Assembly: GCA_910577235.1 (NCBI GenBank) | Contig: CAJTMX010000019.1 | Coordinates: 1 to 64,000, forward strand | DNA: 64,000 bases | Source: an uncultured Acetatifactor sp. | GTDB lineage: Bacteria > Bacillota > Clostridia > Lachnospirales > Lachnospiraceae | Direction: 5' to 3' | The notes under the pieces: model-generated | Told to the model about the DNA's origin: nothing | What the model saw: only the letters and a program-made list of their open reading frames with translations | Database searches by the model: none | Position numbers and translations under genes: made by a program | Shown here: piece after piece, positions 26,342-33,514 of the stretch | Numbering within the stretch: position 1 is the first letter of the stretch | Layout: the number at the start of each line of letters is the position of its first letter

Positions 26342-27255
26342 TATTCCTCTTTTCTCAAAGAATAATTCAAAATCGGCTCGTCGTCGATAAAATTGATCTC
26401 ATCGTTCAGATACACCTGATAATTGTTCCATGTCTCCTCCAACATCTCCAGATTCTGTTTCACTTCCTGAGGACATTTCAGACACATGGCTACCACCAGC
26501 GCGTTGATAACGCTCAAAGGCGCCACCAGGGAATCCACGATGGACACCATATCGCTGCGGGCCAGCAGATTGCAGGAGGAATACAGGTTCATGGGAGAAT
26601 GTATGGAGTCGGTGATGGCGATCACTTTGGCGTTCCTGTCGTTGGCAAACTCCATGGCTTTTAGAGTCCGCATGGAATATCTGGGAAAACTGATTCCCAC
26701 AAAACAGTCTTTCTCGCCGATCCGTATCATCTGTTCAAAGGTCTCGCTGACGCTGGTAGTCTTTAGCAGTACCACATTGCCCCGGACCATATTCAGATAA
26801 AAGTGTAAAAACTCTGCCAACGGCTCATTGCTGCGCAGTCCCATAATGTAGATATGATCCGCCGTCAGGATCGTGTTCACCGCCGTCTCAAACGCCGCCG
26901 CGTCCAGATGCTGTATAGTGTGCTGCAACTTTTCGATATCCGCTGTCAGTACGCTTGTCAGTATCTCCGATTGCGTACTGTGTCCGTATTTGGCGTCAAT
27001 CTTCTGGACACTGCTCAGCTTGCTCTGCACGCATTCCTCCAGAGCCCGCTGAAACTCAGGGTAACCCTTATAACCGATCCCCGCCGCAAAGCGCACCACT
27101 GTGGATTCGCTGATCCGCAAAGCGTCCCCCAGCCGTGCCGCCGTCATAAATACGGCTTGGTCATAATGTTCCAGTATAAAGGACGCGATCTTTTTGTGTC
27201 CTTTGCTCATGCCCGCATACTGCTCTCTTATCCTGTCCAGTACATCATATTGCAT
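26341..27255 (-). CDS. MurR/RpiR-family transcriptional regulator
   Basis: A protein of about 304 residues. The N-terminal HTH_6 domain (about 1-75, with RISESTVVRFAAGIGYKGYP) binds DNA, and the C-terminal SIS domain (about 115-260) binds a phosphosugar. Such regulators usually control sugar or amino-sugar catabolism, but here the neighbours are cmk, ispH and a flavoprotein. The start at 27255 has GGGGGA eight bases upstream; 27270 is also open. It follows the TetR gene closely, and its stop overlaps the flavoprotein start. Confidence 0.9.
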   Translation of the reverse strand: MQYDVLDRIREQYAGMSKGHKKIASFILEHYDQAVFMTAARLGDALRISESTVVRFAAGIGYKGYPEFQRALEECVQSKLSSVQKIDAKYGHSTQSEILTSVLTADIEKLQHTIQHLDAAAFETAVNTILTADHIYIMGLRSNEPLAEFLHFYLNMVRGNVVLLKTTSVSETFEQMIRIGEKDCFVGISFPRYSMRTLKAMEFANDRNAKVIAITDSIHSPMNLYSSCNLLARSDMVSIVDSLVAPLSVINALVVAMCLKCPQEVKQNLEMLEETWNNYQVYLNDEINFIDDEPILNYSLRKEE

Positions 27256-27285
27256 CCGCATGTCCCCCATTTGAAGATATTTATA

Positions 27286-27834
27286 TTATCTGGCAAATTG
27301 CCCATAGACCTGTTTCAGCACCGCCAAAGTCTCCACATTAGACAGATCATAATCCCCTGTCAGGGTCATACAGGCACTGCCGTGAATAAATATCCACATT
27401 CGCATAAACACTTCTTCGGGACGCTTACAGCCCTCGGCTCTGGCCCTGTTGATCTCATACAGCACATTGCCTGCGTCACCGTTTAAGAGATCGTACATAC
27501 TCTTTCCGTTATCCTTTTTTGAGAGAAAGAGCAGTTCAAACAGATGCCCTTCCTCCCGGGCAAAAGCAATATAGGCCATCCCCAGATTCACAAAGGGAAC
27601 GGGAGACATACGCGGATAAAGACTGTAATAGTCCTGAAAAAACACTGTCGCTTTCTCATAGACGGCATCCCACAGTTCCTCCATATTCTTGTATACCCGG
27701 AAGATCGGCTGTGTAGAGCATCCTGCTTTAGCCGCCACTTTTCTGGCGGTCACGCTGGCAAAGCCCTCCTCCCGGGTCATGGCAAACGCGGTCTCCAATA
27801 TCTGTTCTATTGTGATGCTTTCTTTTCTGGGCAT
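27286..27834 (-). CDS. TetR-family transcriptional regulator
   Basis: A 182-residue regulator. The N-terminal HTH is clear: ITIEQILETAFAMTREEGF, then VTARKVAAKAGCSTQPIFR. The C-terminal half is a TetR_C ligand-binding domain with the GSACM motif after WIFIH. The start at 27834 follows TTAGGAGAAATAAT; the track ATG at 27873 lies upstream of the operator half-site. It is the first gene of a run that continues through rpiR, the flavoprotein, cmk, ispH, S1 and cheR. The promoter and operator just upstream suggest autorepression. Confidence 0.92.
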   Translation of the reverse strand: MPRKESITIEQILETAFAMTREEGFASVTARKVAAKAGCSTQPIFRVYKNMEELWDAVYEKATVFFQDYYSLYPRMSPVPFVNLGMAYIAFAREEGHLFELLFLSKKDNGKSMYDLLNGDAGNVLYEINRARAEGCKRPEEVFMRMWIFIHGSACMTLTGDYDLSNVETLAVLKQVYGQFAR

Positions 27835-27866
27835 ATTATTTCTCCTAACATAACCATGCGCAACAT

Positions 27867-27907
27867 ATAACACTCGTTATTTTACAGGAAAGCACTTCTT
27901 TTGTCAA
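27867..27907 (-). promoter_or_regulatory. TetR-gene promoter with overlapping operator
   Basis: On the minus strand TTGACA (27902-27907) and TAAAAT (27879-27884) lie 17 bases apart. The inverted repeat ATAAC-ACTC-GTTAT (27867-27880) touches the -10 box and the start site, a typical site for TetR autorepression. The link to the TetR gene is inference from position. Confidence 0.55.
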
Positions 27908-27976
27908 GTACCATCTACCTGCCCGGTCCACTGCCCATAAAATCTATAAAGTTTCTATTACAGACATTTGCTCTTA

Positions 27977-28008
27977 TAAAAGATCCCGGTTCTCATCGAA
28001 CCGGGATC
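27977..28008 (-). terminator. Rho-independent terminator of the decarboxylase operon
   Basis: The arms GATCCCGGTTC and GAACCGGGATC (27982-27992 and 27998-28008) with a five-base loop are followed on the minus strand by TTTTAT. It lies 33 bases past the stop of the oadA-like gene. Confidence 0.85.
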
Positions 28009-28041
28009 TGTACATTACATTCTCATATGACGCGAAACTTC

Positions 28042-29469
28042 TTACACAGGATATGCGCCGTTCTTGGTATCGGCCTGGGTCATATCCACTTTCTCCTGCT
28101 GGGCCTGACGGTATTTGAAGAAGTCGGTAGCCACCTGAGGGAACAGAGCATAGGACAGCACATCCTCGTCCTGCTGTTTCCACTCCTTCATCTCGGCCTC
28201 CAGCTTATCCATCTCATTGGTCAGCGTGTCGGCAAAACGTCCGGTCAGCCTGGTCTCTCCGGGAATAACCTTGTCGATAACTTCCTGATTCATGGGCTTA
28301 ACGGTCTGACCGTACTCACCTCTCAGCACCGCCTTGGTTTCCTTGGTGGCCATCTTATATCTCTCGCCCATCAGCACATTGAACACTGCCTGAGTACCCA
28401 CGATCTGGGAGGAAGGGGTAACCAGAGGCGGCTCGCCCAGATCTTTACGCACCTGCGGGATCTCTCGCAGCACGTCATAATATCTGTCTTCCGCGTTCTG
28501 CTCCTTCAGCTGGCTCACCATATTGGAGAGCATGCCGCCGGGCACCTGATACAGCAGCGTCTTAATATCCACGCCCATCACCTTGGGATTGAGCAGACCG
28601 CTCTTTAAGCACTCATCCCTGTAAGGACGGAAGTAATCGGCGATCTCCGCCAGCAGATTCTGGTCAAAGCCTGTGTCGTAGGGTGTTCCTCTGAAAGTCT
28701 CCACCATAACCTCTGTGGCAGGCTGGGAAGTACCCATAGCCAGAGGGCTCATAGCGGTATCGATCACGTCCACCCCAGCCTCTATGGCCTTCAGATATGT
28801 CATGCTGGCCACACCGGAAGTATAGTGGGTGTGCAGCTGGATAGGCAACTTGGTGTTTTCCTTCATGGCCGCGATCAGCTCGGAAGCACGATAAGGCACC
28901 AGCAGGCCGGCCATATCCTTGATACAGATGGAATCCGCACCCATCTCCTCGATCTTTTTGGCCATATCGGCCCAATACTCAAGCGTATAGGCATCGCCCA
29001 GCGTATAGGACAAAGCCACCTGCGCGTGACCTCTTCCCTCCTGCTTTTTCATCCTGTTGGTGGCGTTTACCGCCTCCTGCAGATTGGGCAGGTAGTTCAA
29101 GCAGTCAAAGATACGGATGATATCGATACCGTTGGATATGGACTTCTGTACGAAAGCATCCACCACATCGTCCGCATAAGGTCTGTATCCCAGGATATTC
29201 TGTCCGCGAAACAGCATCTGCAGTTTCGTGTTCTTAAAGCCGTCCCTGAGCTTGCGCAGTCTGTCCCAGGGATCTTCCTTCAGGAATCTTAAGGACGCGT
29301 CAAAGGTTGCGCCGCCCCAGCACTCTACGGAGTGATACCCCACCTTATCCATCTTATCCACTATGGGCAGCATGAAATCGGTGGGCATTCTGGTAGCGAT
29401 CAGAGACTGATGGGCATCACGCAATATGGTTTCCGTAATCTTAATCGGTTTTTTAACTTGATCTGACAT
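28042..29469 (-). CDS. oadA: Oxaloacetate decarboxylase alpha-type / pyruvate carboxyltransferase subunit, no biotin domain
   Basis: A 475-residue TIM-barrel carboxyltransferase that moves CO2 between oxaloacetate or pyruvate and biotin. Metal and substrate residues are visible in TILRDAHQSL, the catalytic Lys in CIKDMAGLL and the metal His pair in LHTHYTSG. The PYC_OADA helical domain follows to about residue 440. Standalone OadA proteins end in a biotin domain; this one does not, so it must use the carrier protein at 30896. It is the last gene of the operon, and tandem repeats fill the gap before it. A 5S-transcarboxylase-like role is equally possible. Confidence 0.93.
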   Translation of the reverse strand: MSDQVKKPIKITETILRDAHQSLIATRMPTDFMLPIVDKMDKVGYHSVECWGGATFDASLRFLKEDPWDRLRKLRDGFKNTKLQMLFRGQNILGYRPYADDVVDAFVQKSISNGIDIIRIFDCLNYLPNLQEAVNATNRMKKQEGRGHAQVALSYTLGDAYTLEYWADMAKKIEEMGADSICIKDMAGLLVPYRASELIAAMKENTKLPIQLHTHYTSGVASMTYLKAIEAGVDVIDTAMSPLAMGTSQPATEVMVETFRGTPYDTGFDQNLLAEIADYFRPYRDECLKSGLLNPKVMGVDIKTLLYQVPGGMLSNMVSQLKEQNAEDRYYDVLREIPQVRKDLGEPPLVTPSSQIVGTQAVFNVLMGERYKMATKETKAVLRGEYGQTVKPMNQEVIDKVIPGETRLTGRFADTLTNEMDKLEAEMKEWKQQDEDVLSYALFPQVATDFFKYRQAQQEKVDMTQADTKNGAYPV

Positions 29470-29490
29470 TCTTTACGTCTCCTCCTATAT

Positions 29491-29692
29491 TTAGTTCCGC
29501 AGATTCCCTCCTGGCCCCTAGTACGGCAGAGCAATTTCCGATCGCTCTGCGCTCGCAAATTCTCTGGGGGCCATGCGGGACTCTGCTGATTTTAGTTCCG
29601 CAGATTCCCTCCTGGCCCTAGTACGGCAGAGCAATTTCCGATCGCTCTGCGCTCGCAAATTCTCTGGGGGCCATGCGGGACTCTGCTGATTT
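29491..29692. repeat. Two tandem copies of a ~101-base intergenic element
   Basis: Copies at 29491-29591 and 29592-29692 are identical except for one C in the first copy. Each holds inverted arms GCAGAGC and GCTCTGC and an AGGAGG-like sequence on the minus strand. The pair fills the space between the beta-subunit stop and the oadA ribosome site. Confidence 0.9.
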
Positions 29693-29701
29693 TCCTTTTT
29701 A

Positions 29702-30853
29702 TCAAAATACTCCAAAGATAGCCATGAACGTTCCCGCAGCCACGGCTGTACCGATTACGCCGGCCACATTGGGACCCATTGCGTGCATCAGCAGGAAGTT
29801 GGTGGGATCTGCCTCCGCACCCACCTTCTGAGATACTCGGGCCGCCATGGGCACCGCGGACACGCCTGCGGAACCGATCAGCGGATTAACCTTACCCTTG
29901 GTAGCGATACACATCAGCTTTCCGAAGAGAACGCCTGCCGCCGTGCCGAATGCAAAGGCGACCAGACCCAGTATAACGATCTTGATGGTATCCCAGTTCA
30001 AAAATGCCTCCGCGCTGGTGGTGGCTCCCACGGAAGTACCCAGCAGGATCACCACGATATACATCATGGCGTTGGAAGCCGTATCCGTCAGCTGTCTCAC
30101 CACACCGGACTCTCTGAACAGATTACCCAGCATCAACAGACCTACCAGTGGCGCCGTTGTGGGCAGGATCAGACATACAACGATGGTAATAACGATGGGG
30201 AACAGAATCTTCTCCAGCTTGGTCACAGGACGCAGCTGGGTCATCTTGATCTTACGCTCCTTCTCGGTGGTGAGCAGTTTCATAATAGGCGGCTGGATAA
30301 TAGGTACCAGGGACATATAGGAATATGCCGCCACCGCTATGGGTCCCATTATAGCCGTCTGCCCCAGCTTACTGGCCAAAAAGATAGAAGTAGGTCCGTC
30401 CGCGCCGCCGATGATGGAAATGGCTGCCGCCGCCTCATCGTTAAAGCCCATCAGAATAGCGCCAAAATACGCCATAAAGATACCAAACTGAGCAGCTGCA
30501 CCCAGCAGAAAACTCTTGGGATTGGCGATCAGCGGACCAAAATCCGTGGATGCGCCCACGCCCATAAAGATCAGGGACGGCAGGATCGCCCATTCATCCA
30601 ATAAGAAGAAATAATACAGCAGGCCGCCGGTACCGTTTGTTGACTCCTCAATGGGCAACATAATATCCGGATAGATATTCACCAGCAACATACCGAAGGC
30701 TATCGGGGTGAGCAGCAGAGGCTCAAACCCTTTTCGGATAGCCAGATAAAGGAAAACGCACGCTACCACAATCATCACATAGTTTCCCACAGTCAGGTTA
30801 AAAAACGCTGTCTGATGGACCAGATTGCTGAGCGTATTTGCTATATACTCCAT
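29702..30853 (-). CDS. oadB: Na+-pumping decarboxylase beta subunit
   Basis: The 383-residue integral membrane subunit couples decarboxylation of carboxybiotin to Na+ export. Around ten hydrophobic segments are seen. The motif GGADGPTSIFLASKLG contains the Asp that binds Na+ in characterised beta subunits, and the later GSAGVSAVPMAARVSQ is also conserved. OadB, MmdB and GcdB cannot be told apart here. It lies between the biotin carrier gene and the 101-base repeat. Confidence 0.95.
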   Translation of the reverse strand: MEYIANTLSNLVHQTAFFNLTVGNYVMIVVACVFLYLAIRKGFEPLLLTPIAFGMLLVNIYPDIMLPIEESTNGTGGLLYYFFLLDEWAILPSLIFMGVGASTDFGPLIANPKSFLLGAAAQFGIFMAYFGAILMGFNDEAAAAISIIGGADGPTSIFLASKLGQTAIMGPIAVAAYSYMSLVPIIQPPIMKLLTTEKERKIKMTQLRPVTKLEKILFPIVITIVVCLILPTTAPLVGLLMLGNLFRESGVVRQLTDTASNAMMYIVVILLGTSVGATTSAEAFLNWDTIKIVILGLVAFAFGTAAGVLFGKLMCIATKGKVNPLIGSAGVSAVPMAARVSQKVGAEADPTNFLLMHAMGPNVAGVIGTAVAAGTFMAIFGVF

Positions 30854-30895
30854 GTGTTGACCTCCTGTTGTGATTCATTCAATCAGCTTGAATGA

Positions 30896-31267
30896 TTAAT
30901 TCATGGTAGCCAGTACAGCGCCGGCCTCGATAGAATCTCCTACAGCCACATCGATACTTGCCACCGTGCCGTCCTGAGGAGCCACAACAGGGATCTCCAT
31001 TTTCATCGCCTCGATGATCACCACCGGGTCGCCGGCTTTTACAGCCTGCCCTACCTTGGCTTCGATCTTAAACACCTTGCCAGCCGCGCCGGCCTCTACC
31101 TTTACGCTGCCTGCGCCGGCTGCCTTGGGCGTCGCCTTGGGTGCTGCGGGAGCTGCTGCTCTCGGAGCCGCGGGAGCGGGGGCCGCTGCGGGAGCGCCTG
31201 TGGATGCGCCTTCCTCTACTACTACGTCATATACGTTGCCGTTTACGGTAATGGTATAATTTTTCAT
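30896..31267 (-). CDS. Biotin carrier protein of the decarboxylase
   Basis: A 123-residue biotin carrier. The C-terminal biotinyl/lipoyl domain (about 52-123) contains the biotinylation motif EAMKMEIPV, with the Lys as attachment site. The N-terminal part and the Ala/Pro/Lys-rich hinge (about 22-50) match the GcdC/MmdC type, with the flexible linker swinging between carboxyltransferase and membrane pump. It starts 13 bases after the gamma-subunit gene. As neither carboxyltransferase here has its own biotin domain, both should use this one. Confidence 0.95.
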   Translation of the reverse strand: MKNYTITVNGNVYDVVVEEGASTGAPAAAPAPAAPRAAAPAAPKATPKAAGAGSVKVEAGAAGKVFKIEAKVGQAVKAGDPVVIIEAMKMEIPVVAPQDGTVASIDVAVGDSIEAGAVLATMN

Positions 31268-31280
31268 GATTTATTCTCCT

Positions 31281-31682
31281 TTATGCTCTTTTTATTCTGT
31301 TTACTCTGCGAATGCTCCTCACCACGAAACCATCCGTGGAGGCGGCTCCTTCGCTGGCAGCGATCGCCGCGGCGATCACAGCCACCAACTCCAGGTCATC
31401 GGACACGTCCTCCGCGTCCTCCTGGCTGTCTACGGTCTGCGCAGTTTCCGCATTTACCTGTACGGCTGCCTTTTTCTTACTTCCAAGCCTGTCCTGGATC
31501 ATGGGGATGAAACGGAACAGGGAAATAACCCCGATAATGAGGATCAGCACGGCAAACACAGTGCCCATCCCGATCACCGTATTCAAAGCGGCGATCTCCA
31601 TTCTCGCACCCAGATCACTTTCGCAGGCCGTCAGTCCAAGAACACAGGCTGCCGCGCAAATAGCTGCTGAACGTTTCTTCAT
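31281..31682 (-). CDS. OadG-like gamma/delta subunit with a lipobox
   Basis: A 133-residue small membrane subunit that assembles the decarboxylase. One transmembrane helix (about residues 37-57) is followed by a charged cytoplasmic tail, as in OadG/MmdD. The start at 31682 has AAAGAGGTAAGT before it; the ATG at 31856 would translate the tandem repeats and is rejected. Unusually, residues 1-20 (AAACVLGLTACES) look like a lipoprotein signal with a lipobox Cys ahead of the membrane helix, which may give the protein two anchors or processed topology. Confidence 0.85.
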   Translation of the reverse strand: MKKRSAAICAAACVLGLTACESDLGARMEIAALNTVIGMGTVFAVLILIIGVISLFRFIPMIQDRLGSKKKAAVQVNAETAQTVDSQEDAEDVSDDLELVAVIAAAIAASEGAASTDGFVVRSIRRVNRIKRA

Positions 31683-31687
31683 ACTTA

Positions 31688-31911
31688 CCTCTTTCCCGCA
31701 TATCACAGACCTCGTCTGTGATATTGCGCTAATACGTATTTGGAACGACAGTTCCAAAATTTCCTCTTTCCCGCATATCACAGACCTCGTCTGTGATATT
31801 GCGTTAATACGTATTTGGAACGACAGTTCCAAAATTTCCTCTTTCCCGCATATCACAGGCCCGCCTGTGATATTGCGTTAATACGTATTTGGAACGACAG
31901 TTCCAAAATTT
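31688..31911. repeat. Three tandem copies of a 75-base double-hairpin element
   Basis: Copies start at 31688, 31763 and 31838 with lengths 75, 75 and 74. Each minus-strand unit contains the stems TTGGAAC/GTTCCAA and TATCACAGAC/GTCTGTGATA. In the copy at 31838 the second stem is TATCACAGGC/GCCTGTGATA: both arms changed together, preserving pairing. The array begins three to seven bases after the mmdA-like stop and runs into the ribosome site of the gamma subunit. Confidence 0.95.
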
Positions 31912-31918
31912 CCTCAAA

Positions 31919-33346
31919 TTATACGGTCCCATGTTTTTTGGCCGGACGCTCCTCGCTCTTGGTGCACAGCATCTCAAAAGCGCCGATAATATATTTTCTG
32001 GTGTCGGCGGCCTCAACGATCTGGTCCACATAGCCTCTCTGAGCGGCGCTGTGGGCGCTGGTCTGCAGCGCCGCATACTCTGCGGCCTTGGCGTCGATCA
32101 CATCCGCCCCCTGTCCGTCATACATGATCTTGGCGGCCAGTTTCGCGTCCATCGTGCCGATCTCAGCGGTGGGCCAGGCATATGTCATATCCGCACCGAT
32201 ACCCTTGGAGTTCATAGCCACATAGGCGGTGCCGTATGCTTTACCCATGATCAGATTCACCTTGGGAACCGTGGCGTTGGCAAAGGCATATGTGAGCTTT
32301 GCCGCCGCCTTTGCGATCCCTTTTTCCGACGCGACAGTGGCCTCATAGCCCTTCACATTGGTCAGGGACAGCACGGGGATATTAAAGCTGTCGCAGAAGG
32401 CAACGAAAGATGCCGCTTTCTCACAGCCTGCCACTGTGAGTACAGGCTCCATCTTTTCCGCAAGCTTGCCGTCTCCGTCATATACCTCGCAGCGGTTGGC
32501 CACACAGCCCACGGTAGCGCCGTTGAGTCTGATAAAGCCCGTCACCATATCCTTGGCATACTCCGCCTTCACTTCCAGGAAATCACGGCCGTCAGCCAGA
32601 ACGGACAGCGCTATGGAAGTATCGCCTACACAGCCGGCCAGTTCAGGGGTAGCCCTGTTCAGATCGTCATTGCATTCCTGCGCGGCCGCCTCCTGATTGT
32701 TGGCAGGGAGAAATCCCACCAGTTTCCGTATTCCTGCCAGCACGGCATCCTCTTCTCCGGTCACATCCACGATCCCGCTCTCCTGGGACTGGAACTGCGC
32801 GGAGGAGGAATCGCATTTTGTGACCACATTGCCGTCCAATGCATTGGGTGCGTTCACAAACAGTTTCGCGCTCTTTGTCTCCATAAAAGTGAAATCCGTC
32901 ATCGTGGGGAACAGGCCCAGGCCGCCGCCACAGGTTCCAAAGATTGCCGTGATCTGAGGAATCACACCGGATGCCAGAGTTTGTTTCAGATAGATCTCGC
33001 CAAAGGCCTGCAGCGCATCCGTCGCCTCCTGCAAGCGCAGTCCCGCGGAGTCGATCATCCCGATGACAGGAGCCCCTGTCTTCATGGCCAGTTCGTAAAG
33101 TCTGACAATCTTTTTCGCGTGCATCTCTCCCACGGACCCGTTTAACACGGATGCGTCCTGACTGTACACATAGACAAGACTGCCGTCGATCACCCCATAG
33201 CCGGTAATGACACCGTCTGAAGGAGTCTCGCTCTGTTTCAGATTGAAATCAGTGGCTCTGGCGGTGACCAGGGCGCCGATCTCAACGAAACTGTTTGCGT
33301 CGAGCAAAGCTTCGATTCTTTGACTCGCTTTTGAAGTAGTACTCAT
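31919..33346 (-). CDS. Acyl-CoA carboxyltransferase subunit (MmdA/PccB/12S-like)
   Basis: A 475-residue crotonase-fold carboxyltransferase that moves CO2 between an acyl-CoA, such as methylmalonyl- or glutaconyl-CoA, and biotin. The N-terminal half has GMIDSAGLRLQEA and GTCGGGLGLFPTMTDF, and the C-terminal half has GKAYGTAYVAMNS and WPTAEIGTM. It is somewhat shorter and more divergent than classical MmdA proteins of about 510 residues. The start has a CGGAGGG ribosome site. It is the first gene of the operon with gamma, biotin carrier, beta and the oadA-like gene. The substrate cannot be assigned with certainty. Confidence 0.88.
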   Translation of the reverse strand: MSTTSKASQRIEALLDANSFVEIGALVTARATDFNLKQSETPSDGVITGYGVIDGSLVYVYSQDASVLNGSVGEMHAKKIVRLYELAMKTGAPVIGMIDSAGLRLQEATDALQAFGEIYLKQTLASGVIPQITAIFGTCGGGLGLFPTMTDFTFMETKSAKLFVNAPNALDGNVVTKCDSSSAQFQSQESGIVDVTGEEDAVLAGIRKLVGFLPANNQEAAAQECNDDLNRATPELAGCVGDTSIALSVLADGRDFLEVKAEYAKDMVTGFIRLNGATVGCVANRCEVYDGDGKLAEKMEPVLTVAGCEKAASFVAFCDSFNIPVLSLTNVKGYEATVASEKGIAKAAAKLTYAFANATVPKVNLIMGKAYGTAYVAMNSKGIGADMTYAWPTAEIGTMDAKLAAKIMYDGQGADVIDAKAAEYAALQTSAHSAAQRGYVDQIVEAADTRKYIIGAFEMLCTKSEERPAKKHGTV

Positions 33347-33451
33347 GTTTCAGCCCTCCGTTTATATGGATTAAATTATAACGAATTAACACGGGACTGC
33401 CTTATCAAAAAACAAATGCCCCCATGATTAATTTCTCCTCCAGTATAACAT

Positions 33452-33487
33452 AAAAAACGCAACTCGCCTAGCACGAATTGCATTTTT
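33452..33487 (-). terminator. Terminator after the DacF-like gene
   Basis: The arms GCAATTCG and CGAGTTGC (33459-33466 and 33474-33481) with a seven-base loop are followed on the minus strand by TTTTTT. It ends the transcript of the D-Ala-D-Ala carboxypeptidase at 33515 and isolates the decarboxylase operon, whose own promoter must lie in 33347-33450 (a TATAAT is visible on the minus strand near 33375, with no good -35). Confidence 0.8.
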
Positions 33488-33514
33488 TTACAATATTTTG
33501 GTATACCCCCTTTG

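Noticed and set aside
29518..29715. 65-codon minus-strand ORF over the 101-base repeats
   Set aside because: It is made of the duplicated spacer sequence, overlaps the oadB stop and has no family likeness.
31683..31856. N-terminal extension of the OadG-like frame through the 75-base repeats
   Set aside because: The repeat unit is a multiple of three and stays open, but the peptide would be repeat-coded with no signal, and the ATG at 31682 has a proper ribosome site and family-like start.
31688..31911. CRISPR array
   Set aside because: The three units are contiguous, longer than CRISPR repeats, have no variable spacers and no cas genes nearby.
31889..33145. 418-codon plus-strand ORF opposite the MmdA-like gene
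   Set aside because: Antisense shadow of a clear carboxyltransferase; begins inside the hairpin repeat.
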